From: Eggerthellaceae bacterium
Lineage (GTDB): Bacteria; Actinomycetota; Coriobacteriia; Coriobacteriales; Eggerthellaceae
Length of the DNA stretch: 10,375 nt
Assembly (NCBI GenBank): GCA_003452695.1
Contig: DMNP01000262.1
Span: 1-10,375 of the forward strand
Reading direction: 5' to 3'
The notes under the pieces: model-generated
The model's input: only the letters and a program-made list of their open reading frames with translations
Databases searched by the model: none
Told to the model about the DNA's origin: nothing
Translations under genes and position numbers: made by a program
Shown here: one piece after another, positions 5,700-10,375 of the stretch
Numbering within the stretch: the first letter of the stretch is position 1
How the letters are laid out: each line of letters begins with the position of its first letter

Positions 5700-6689
5700 C
5701 TATACGTACTGCCGAACCAGCTCGTCCAACACCTCGGAAAGCGAAAGGCCCGCGGCCTTCACCGCAACGGGGAACAGCGAATGGTTGGTCATGCCTGGCG
5801 ACACGTCCACCTCGAAGCAGCGGGCGGCGCCGCCGTCCCATATCATGTCGATGCGGCCCAAGTCGACCACGCCATATGCGCGATACACCTCCAGGGCGGC
5901 GCGCTCGATCTCGGCGCGGATGGCCTGCGCTTCCTCTTCGTTGCTCCACAGCGAATCCAAGCGCACCGGGCAGTAGAAGTCGACCAGCTCGTGGTTCAGG
6001 CGCGCCTCGGTGTCGAAGAAACCGCGACGCGGCACGATTTCGACCGGCGGCAGCGTGCGCGCGTCCCAACCGGTGCCCACGATGGCCACGGACAATTCCA
6101 CGCCTTCCACCCACTGCTCGATGTTCACGGCATCGTCGTAGGAAAGCGCATCCAGTATGGCCTCGCCCAGATCGTCCTGGCATTCAACGCGGTGGATGCC
6201 CAAGGCGGAACCGCCGTGCGCGGGCTTCACGCACACCGGGTAGCCGCCCGGAATGCGTTCGCCCACCAAATCGAGCGCCGTCGCCGCGCCCATGCTCTTG
6301 AAGGCGTCGGCGGCAATGAACACGCCCGGGGGCCACGATGCCACGCCGTCGGTTTCGCCGGATATCTGGCGATACTTTATAAGCGAGGAATGCAGCGCGT
6401 CCTTGTTCCACGAGCGATGGCACACGTGCGCGGGCGACCCCACGAACGGGATTTCCAGAAATTCCAGCAAGCTTTGGATGGTGCCGTCTTCGCCGTGCTT
6501 GCCGTGCAGCGAGTTGTACACCACGTCGGGGCGTTCGCTGCGCAAGGTGGGCACCAGCTGGTCGTTGGTGTCCAGCGGCACGGTGCGGTGGCCCGCCTCT
6601 TCCAGAGCGGCACACACGTTCTTGCCGCTGATCAGCGAAAATTCGCGTTCGAACGAACTGCCGCCCATAAGTACTGCTACTTTGGCCAT
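5700..6689 (-). CDS. Divergent D-alanine--D-alanine ligase-family ATP-grasp enzyme
   Basis: 329 residues, the usual Ddl length. The family frame is complete: GGSSFEREFSLISG (9-22, with E15), LHGKHGEDGTIQ (61-72), the ATP-grasp loop KPAHGGSALG (155-164), EGVELSVAI (195-203), GRIDM (278-282) and the metal/phosphate region EVDVSPGMTNHS (293-304). Ddl enzymes join two D-Ala for peptidoglycan using ATP. Against the E. coli DdlB pattern, several pocket positions differ: the usual FYDYEAKY reads FFDTEARL (224-231), so the Lys-Tyr pair (K215/Y216) is Arg-Leu, and the metal-ligand Asn of E-x-N is Asp295. It may be a true ligase with relaxed determinants or may join other amino acids. ATG 6689 has GGGAG 6 nt upstream. 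It starts 48 nt after the aminotransferase gene and is probably in the same operon. A housekeeping ddl may exist elsewhere. Confidence 0.85.
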   Translation of the reverse strand: MAKVAVLMGGSSFEREFSLISGKNVCAALEEAGHRTVPLDTNDQLVPTLRSERPDVVYNSLHGKHGEDGTIQSLLEFLEIPFVGSPAHVCHRSWNKDALHSSLIKYRQISGETDGVASWPPGVFIAADAFKSMGAATALDLVGERIPGGYPVCVKPAHGGSALGIHRVECQDDLGEAILDALSYDDAVNIEQWVEGVELSVAIVGTGWDARTLPPVEIVPRRGFFDTEARLNHELVDFYCPVRLDSLWSNEEEAQAIRAEIERAALEVYRAYGVVDLGRIDMIWDGGAARCFEVDVSPGMTNHSLFPVAVKAAGLSLSEVLDELVRQYV

Positions 6690-6737
6690 GTTGTGCTCCC
6701 ATTCCTGCCGACCGGGCGTGCAAGCGCCCGCATCGGG

Positions 6738-7997
6738 TTATTCCTTGATAGCGCCCGCGGAAATGAAGGCGCGGTATAGTTCCAGACGATCCTCGATAAC
6801 CTCGGCCAGCCTGCGGATGGCCTCGCGGATGTTCTCGGGCGATTCGTAGCTGAAGTTCAGCCGCATGCTGTTGCGGCCGCGCTTGCCGTCGGGGAAGAAG
6901 GCATCGCCCGGCGCGTAGATAACGCCGTGGTCCAGCGCCTCGGCCAGCATGGAATTGGCATCCACGTACTGCGGCAGCGTGGCCCACACGAAGAAGCCGC
7001 CTTCGGGGCGCGTCCACGTGGCCTCGGGCGGGAAGAACTCGTCCAGCGCATCCAGCATGGCGCGGCGGCGCTTGTCGTAGGTCTTCACGAACTTCTGCAA
7101 CGTGTGCTGCCATGGGGTTTCGGTGAAGTAGGCAGCCGCCATTACCTGGTCGAACATGCTGCCGCACAGGTCGGTTCCCTGCTTGGCGAGGTTTATCTTT
7201 CCGATTACGCCCGGCTGCGCCATGATCCATCCCACGCGCAGGCCCGCCGCGAACATCTTCGACACCGTGCCCAGGTAGACCACCGAATCGTCCAGCGCGC
7301 GCAGGGGCAGGCAATGGCCGCCCTCGTAGCGCAGGCGCCCGTAGGGGTCGTCCTCCACCACGATGAAGTCGTATTCGTGCGAAAGCTCGATAAGGCGCTT
7401 GCGGCGCTCGGGCGTCATGGTCACGCCGCCCGGGTTCTGGAAATTCGGGATGGTGTAGAGGAACTTCAGCCGCGGGTTTCCCTTGCCGATGCGCTTCAGC
7501 TCTTCTTCGAGAAGGTCCATGCGCATGCCGTCGGCATCGAAGGCGATGGTGCGGATGTCGGGCTCGTAGGCCGAAAACGCCTGCAGCGCGCCCAGATAGG
7601 TCGGACCTTCCGTAAGAACGATGTCGCCAGGGTCGACGAAGGTCTTGGCCACCAGGTCCAGCGCCTCTTGCGCGCCCGTCGTGATGATAACGTTTTCCGG
7701 CTTGTGGCGAATTCCCAGGTCGCGCACAAGGTCGCAGAACACGGCGGCCGTATCCGGCAGGCCGTTCGTGCCGCCGTACTGCAGGGTTACGGCCTGCTTG
7801 TCCACAGCGGCCTTCGCGGCCTTGCGCACGGCGCTCTTGGGCAGCAGCGACACGTCGGGCATTCCGCCCGCCAGCGATATGATGTCGGGTCGGGTGGCCG
7901 CCGCGAAAAGCAGGCGGACGGCCGAGGGGCGCATCTTGGTGATGCGCGCGGCCACCTTGTCGGGGGCCGTTTCGAATGTTATGTGTGCGTCTGTCAT
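6738..7997 (-). CDS. PLP-dependent aminotransferase, fold type I (2-aminoadipate transaminase-like)
   Basis: 419 residues, class I/II aminotransferase of the LysN/2-aminoadipate or MocR-C-terminal type, without the GntR DNA-binding domain. Marks: SLAGGMPD at 41-48, TLQYGGTNGLPD at 71-82, TTGAQEALD at 106-114, PNFQNPGG at 184-191 (N188 contacts PLP), VEDDPYG at 214-220, SKMFAAGLRVGW at 246-257 with K247 as the PLP lysine, and the carboxylate-binding R379 in SMRLNFS. It moves an amino group between an amino acid and a 2-oxo acid. The family covers 2-aminoadipate, aromatic and branched substrates, so the substrate is open. ATG 7997 overlaps the TGA of the preceding gene (ATGA, 4 nt) and has no clear ribosome site of its own, so translation is probably coupled to the HxxEH protein. 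The ATP-grasp ligase follows 48 nt later. Confidence 0.92.
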   Translation of the reverse strand: MTDAHITFETAPDKVAARITKMRPSAVRLLFAAATRPDIISLAGGMPDVSLLPKSAVRKAAKAAVDKQAVTLQYGGTNGLPDTAAVFCDLVRDLGIRHKPENVIITTGAQEALDLVAKTFVDPGDIVLTEGPTYLGALQAFSAYEPDIRTIAFDADGMRMDLLEEELKRIGKGNPRLKFLYTIPNFQNPGGVTMTPERRKRLIELSHEYDFIVVEDDPYGRLRYEGGHCLPLRALDDSVVYLGTVSKMFAAGLRVGWIMAQPGVIGKINLAKQGTDLCGSMFDQVMAAAYFTETPWQHTLQKFVKTYDKRRRAMLDALDEFFPPEATWTRPEGGFFVWATLPQYVDANSMLAEALDHGVIYAPGDAFFPDGKRGRNSMRLNFSYESPENIREAIRRLAEVIEDRLELYRAFISAGAIKE

Positions 7998-8578
7998 GAT
8001 AGGCAGGTTAGCACAGCCGTGTTAACAAAGCGTGTAGCATCGTTAAATGCACGCAGCGCCTCCAAGTCGTCGTGGAAACTTATCTGCACGCGGGCCAGCC
8101 CGCCCTGCTCGTCCAGCCACTCGGTGGTTCCGACGAACGTGCGCTGCGCATCGTCGTCGCGCCTTGTCTGAATGCTGATGGCAACGTGTTCGAGCAAATG
8201 GGCGACGCTCGTGTGCTCCATGGCAGAACCGAACGTGGGACCCCGGTCGTTCACGCACGCATGCTGGGGAAGGTCGGGGTACTGGCCCGTGGCGAACGCT
8301 GCCAGCCGCGGGGTGGTTTGGCGGTGTCGCTGTTCGGGAATGGCCACCTCGCAGACCAACCGGCCCGTCTGCACGGTGATGGCGCGCACCTGAATTGGGT
8401 CGGGGCGCGGGGCGTCGGTGGCCGGGGTTCCAGCGGCCTGCGGGTCGTCGGCCTGCGGGTCGTCGGCCTGCGGGTCGTCGGCGACCTGGGCACCAGCGGC
8501 CTGCGAGACGTCGTCGGCCTGAGCGGCGGCAACCGACGCCTGCTCTTTATCTTGCATCTCGTCTCTCTGTTCTTGCAC
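7994..8578 (-). CDS. Stand-alone protein resembling the cyanophycin synthetase N-terminal domain (HxxEH motif)
   Basis: 194 residues from GTG. Residues 1-60 are acidic low complexity with three ADDPQ repeats; 61-194 are the folded part. This part matches the layout I recall for the N-terminal domain of cyanophycin synthetase CphA: PDLPQHAC (101-108), GPTF (113-116), HTSVAHLLEHVAISIQ (122-137), then a TTEW turn (151-154) and an alpha/beta end (161-189). The match includes HLLEH (127-131), an inverted zinc motif HxxEH; in some CphA enzymes this domain is a metal-dependent hydrolase that trims polymer into primers. No ATP-grasp or Mur-ligase part follows in the same chain. Start: AGGAGG (8591-8586) is 7 nt before GTG 8578; the frame is open to an ATG at 8626 that overlaps a small upstream ORF (ATGA). 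The stop overlaps the aminotransferase start. The family assignment is from memory of motifs. Confidence 0.7.
   Translation of the reverse strand: MQEQRDEMQDKEQASVAAAQADDVSQAAGAQVADDPQADDPQADDPQAAGTPATDAPRPDPIQVRAITVQTGRLVCEVAIPEQRHRQTTPRLAAFATGQYPDLPQHACVNDRGPTFGSAMEHTSVAHLLEHVAISIQTRRDDDAQRTFVGTTEWLDEQGGLARVQISFHDDLEALRAFNDATRFVNTAVLTCLS
8436..8480. repeat. Three perfect 15-bp tandem repeats
   Basis: Unit GCCTGCGGGTCGTCG occurs at 8436-8450, 8451-8465 and 8466-8480. In frame it encodes repeated ADDPQ in the disordered N-terminus of the HxxEH protein. As an in-frame tandem repeat it may differ in copy number between strains. Confidence 0.95.
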
Positions 8579-8585
8579 GGGCATT

Positions 8586-8591
8586 CCTCCT
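8586..8591 (-). promoter_or_regulatory. AGGAGG ribosome site deciding the start of the HxxEH protein
   Basis: AGGAGG lies 7 nt before GTG 8578 but only 1 nt before ATG 8584, which makes GTG the better start. If it were coding, it would use two GGA glycine codons, which is unusual in this GC-rich genome. Confidence 0.65.
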
Positions 8592-8622
8592 TGCATCTTG
8601 CCCCGAGGAAGACGGCAAACAA

Positions 8623-8754
8623 TCATGCCGGCCGGGGTTTCGCAGGGCGAGCGCGCTTCGCCTTCAAATCTCGTCGCCCACGCCAGTGGGCGCGTTCGAT
8701 TTTCAGGAGAATCGCGCCCGCCCGGCGATTTCTGGCCTCGACAGCATTATTCAT
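8623..8754 (-). CDS. Possible small basic protein, 43 residues
   Basis: The ORF begins MNNAVEARNRR and is rich in Arg, Lys and Ala throughout; it has no membrane helix or known motif. Its ATG lies 7 nt after the stop of the Tyr-rich-tail protein, and that stop runs into GGAGA (TAAGGAGA), although the spacing to ATG (2-3 nt) is short for a ribosome site. Its TGA overlaps an ATG (8626) in the frame of the HxxEH gene. The arrangement fits a small operon gene, but it could equally be a chance ORF in the 183-nt gap. Confidence 0.3.
   Translation of the reverse strand: MNNAVEARNRRAGAILLKIERAHWRGRRDLKAKRARPAKPRPA
8675..8692. repeat. 7-bp hairpin between the Tyr-rich-tail and HxxEH genes
   Basis: CGCCCAC (8675-8681) and GTGGGCG (8686-8692) flank a 4-nt loop. 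There is no U-tract, so it does not look like a terminator. It may be a processing or stability hairpin in the polycistronic RNA, and it lies inside the doubtful 43-residue ORF. Confidence 0.4.
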
Positions 8755-8761
8755 CGTCTCC

Positions 8762-10198
8762 TTAGTACGCGGCTTCCCCCGCGTAGGTTTCTTCATAGCC
8801 GTATGCGGAAGCATCCACGTAGTAGTCCGCGTACGCGCCGGTGTCGTAGTACGCCGCCCCGGCATCCGCGGCCGTGGCGTCTTCGGGATAGTAATAGTAG
8901 TACGAGCCGGCGGTTTCCTGGGCAGCCGCTTCTGCCGCGGCCTGCGCTGCGGCTTGTTCCTCGGCGGCTTCGCGGGCCGCCTGTTCCTCGGCTTCGCGCT
9001 TCGCCCGCTCTTCAGCGGCCTTTCGCGCGGCTTCGGCCTGCGCTTCGGCCTCCTTCATGATTTTGGCAATGGGGCTGGGTATGCGCCGCAAGGCCGTTAT
9101 CCCGAGCTTGCCAGACATCGAAGTGCTGGCTCCCTCCGAGGCGGCCACCAGGTCCCGGAACGTCCGAACCAGTTCCTCGGCCGACATGGTCGCCGCAGAA
9201 TACTCGTTGCCGTCGGTGATGACAAGGTACTGACGATCGTCGCTGAAGCAGTAGTTTCCCTGGCCCTTCATCGGGCCGAACGAGAACTGGATGGTCTTGT
9301 CGTGCTCGTCGATGGAGTATTCATACGACACGTCATCGGTAAGGCGAATGCCGCCTTCTTCTATTGTTACGGGCACGATCGTGCCGACAACATACCATTG
9401 GCCCTGCATGTCGGCATGGTCGTCGTAGCGCAGCCAGCGGTTCCATGCGAAGAAACCCGCGACGACCAGGGCACACACGACCACGATGGCCACCACGACG
9501 ATGACGATGCGGCGCTTCGGGTGCTTGGGCTTCGCGGCGGACGACTCGCGAGAAGAATCGGCGGCGTCGGGGGCGCTTGCAGCATCGGGGGCGTCGGGGG
9601 CGCTTGCGCCGTCGGGGGCGTTGGCAGAGCCGGGGGCGTCGGGAGCGTTCGGGCCAGCTGCCTGCGCGCCAGCCGCCGGCGCATCTGCGCCCGGCACCTC
9701 GCCTGCGCCATCCGGCCGCGACTGGCCCGACGGCATTTCCCCACCCTGCTCGGCGCCTTCGACATCTTTGGAACCAGAGACGTCCGTGCCAGGCGAAGCT
9801 TCGTTCGACTCCGCCTCCCCCGCCTTACGGCGTCGCACCAGGGGCTTTGCAATGCGCTCTGTCAGCGACGGCCGGCTCTCGGGCACCGACGCGGATGAAG
9901 CGGCAACCTCGGACGCAGGTGCCTGCGCGGGCGGCGCTTCTCCTTCAATCGCCGCGGAGGCAAGGCCGCCCGCGAGCTTTCGCTGCACGGCACCGTCGGC
10001 CGGAGGCACGGGCATGTCCGAGAAATGCGTGCGGCGCGCATCGCGTGGCGGCCGCTCGTCCGCAGCATCTGCTTCGACGGGGTCGGGCACGACTTTGGGC
10101 AGGTCCTTGCGGTTCAGACGGCGCTTGTGAACAGCGCCCGCCTTGTACACGCGCGCCTGCGGTTCTTCGTTGCGTTGTGATTCGCTGCCTCTGGCCAT
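8762..10198 (-). CDS. Single-pass membrane protein with disordered N-terminus, coiled coil and Tyr-rich tail
   Basis: 478 residues; I do not recognise the family. Residues 1-225 are polar and disordered, basic at the start and then Ala/Pro/Asp/Gly-rich with SAPDA-type repeats (about 190-212). A basic patch (KPKHPKRR, 223-230) precedes one membrane helix (231-251), so the N-terminus should be cytosolic. Residues 255-375 form an extracytoplasmic beta-rich domain (GQWYVVGTIVPV, then SFGPMKGQGNYCF), reminiscent of small lipocalin-like or DUF-type domains. Residues 378-428 are an Ala/Glu/Lys coiled coil, and 433-478 are a tail with five Tyr in a row and many further Tyr. ATG 10198 has only a weak GAAG upstream. 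A roughly similar plan (disordered segment, membrane helix, outer domain) is seen in the zinc-ribbon protein at the other end of the window. It is the first gene of the unit containing the HxxEH protein, aminotransferase and ligase. Confidence 0.88.
   Translation of the reverse strand: MARGSESQRNEEPQARVYKAGAVHKRRLNRKDLPKVVPDPVEADAADERPPRDARRTHFSDMPVPPADGAVQRKLAGGLASAAIEGEAPPAQAPASEVAASSASVPESRPSLTERIAKPLVRRRKAGEAESNEASPGTDVSGSKDVEGAEQGGEMPSGQSRPDGAGEVPGADAPAAGAQAAGPNAPDAPGSANAPDGASAPDAPDAASAPDAADSSRESSAAKPKHPKRRIVIVVVAIVVVCALVVAGFFAWNRWLRYDDHADMQGQWYVVGTIVPVTIEEGGIRLTDDVSYEYSIDEHDKTIQFSFGPMKGQGNYCFSDDRQYLVITDGNEYSAATMSAEELVRTFRDLVAASEGASTSMSGKLGITALRRIPSPIAKIMKEAEAQAEAARKAAEERAKREAEEQAAREAAEEQAAAQAAAEAAAQETAGSYYYYYPEDATAADAGAAYYDTGAYADYYVDASAYGYEETYAGEAAY
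9564..9607. repeat. 17-bp direct repeats, 27-bp period, encoding SAPDA
   Basis: Identical 17-bp copies occur at 9564-9580 and 9591-9607, and degenerate copies continue to about 9650. The 27-bp period equals nine codons and encodes the SAPDA/NAPDG linker on the cytosolic side of the membrane helix. Confidence 0.8.
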
Positions 10199-10375
10199 GC
10201 TTCGTTTCTGTTTACGTTACGGCACATGCTGTATGTTCTTCGTCCGACTGCACAGCATACCAGATGCACGGCCCTGCGGCCAAATGGACGGCATGTTCTT
10301 ATCGCGAACGCAGCAGATGCGGTGTTACTGCCCACGGCTTGGCCAGGAGACCCGCCCCGGGCATGGGGTGAGGGC
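10199..10375. other. Non-coding edge region upstream of the Tyr-rich-tail gene
   Basis: The last 177 bases hold no convincing gene. They contain a 7-bp inverted repeat ATGCTGT/ACAGCAT (10226-10232 and 10252-10258) about 30-60 nt before ATG 10198, which could be an operator. No convincing promoter pair was found for the minus-strand gene. A short open frame that enters from the window edge on the minus strand ends at TAA 10301-10299 and could be the 3' end of a further gene, but 24 codons are too few to judge. Confidence 0.4.
10334..10351 (+). promoter_or_regulatory. Possible B12 box (3' end of a cobalamin riboswitch) on the plus strand
   Basis: GGCCAGGAGACCCGCC closely matches the B12-box consensus AGCCAGGAGACCTGCC (14 of 16), including an exact GCCAGGAGACC core. 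It would face a gene to the right of the window. The other conserved cobalamin-riboswitch blocks (GGTG-AA-TCC, GC-ACTGT, GCCACTG, GGGAAGGC) are not visible in the preceding 150 bases, so this may be a chance match or a divergent element. Confidence 0.3.

Noticed and set aside
6713..6730. 6-bp hairpin between the aminotransferase and ligase genes
   Set aside because: The stem is short and has no U-tract; it probably does not split the operon.
5553..6779. 408-codon plus-strand ORF
   Set aside because: It is antisense to the Ddl-family gene and has no domain or ribosome site.
6927..8171. 414-codon plus-strand ORF
   Set aside because: It is antisense to the aminotransferase, whose PLP motifs are complete.
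8072..9898. 608-codon plus-strand ORF
   Set aside because: It spans two minus-strand genes and their gap, and its Arg/Gly/Val-rich translation has no family motif; the minus-strand genes have ribosome sites and overlaps.
10284..10375. Plus-strand ORF running off the window edge
   Set aside because: About 30 codons, no ribosome site, odd composition and overlap with the possible B12 box; not enough for a gene call.

Overview
The window is GC-rich, and all supported genes lie on the minus strand (their transcription runs from high to low coordinates). Ala/Asp/Glu-rich low-complexity linkers, GTG starts, AGGAGG ribosome sites, a DhnA-type class I aldolase, and small TM2, YtxH and zinc-ribbon membrane proteins together suggest an actinobacterium of the class Coriobacteriia (Eggerthella, Gordonibacter, Adlercreutzia or Slackia type). 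This placement is inference from protein style. There is no rRNA or marker gene to confirm it. I see no tRNA, rRNA, CRISPR array, insertion sequence or phage gene.

Reading in the direction of transcription: (1) 10375-10199 is non-coding edge sequence with a possible cobalamin-riboswitch B12 box on the plus strand. (2) 10198-5700 looks like one transcription unit. It holds a membrane-anchored protein with a disordered N-terminus, a coiled coil and a Tyr-rich tail; a possible 43-residue basic peptide; a protein resembling the N-terminal domain of cyanophycin synthetase with an HxxEH motif; a PLP aminotransferase (ATGA overlap with the previous gene); and a divergent D-Ala-D-Ala-ligase-type ATP-grasp enzyme. 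(3) 5541-5155 is a separately expressed YtxH-type small membrane protein, with a perfect TATAAT box, a strong ribosome site and two tandem intrinsic terminators. (4) 4983-2978 is a tight three-gene operon: a PRC-barrel protein with a histone-like tail, a TVP38/TMEM64 (DedA-like) membrane protein, and a TM2 protein (3-nt gap, then a 4-nt overlap). It is followed by a 35-bp perfect palindrome and an intrinsic terminator. (5) 2728-1778 is a monocistronic DhnA-type class I fructose-bisphosphate aldolase with its own -10 box and terminator. (6) 1598-42 is a zinc-ribbon membrane protein with a long extracytoplasmic part, preceded by a long imperfect inverted repeat.

The most interesting unit is (2). 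A stand-alone relative of the cyanophycin-synthetase N-domain, which in some synthetases is a zinc hydrolase acting on the polymer, is translationally coupled to an aminotransferase and followed by an ATP-grasp ligase whose usual D-Ala-D-Ala pocket residues are replaced. This could be a small pathway that makes or recycles an amino-acid conjugate or dipeptide. The gene arrangement and motifs are visible in the sequence; the pathway is inference.
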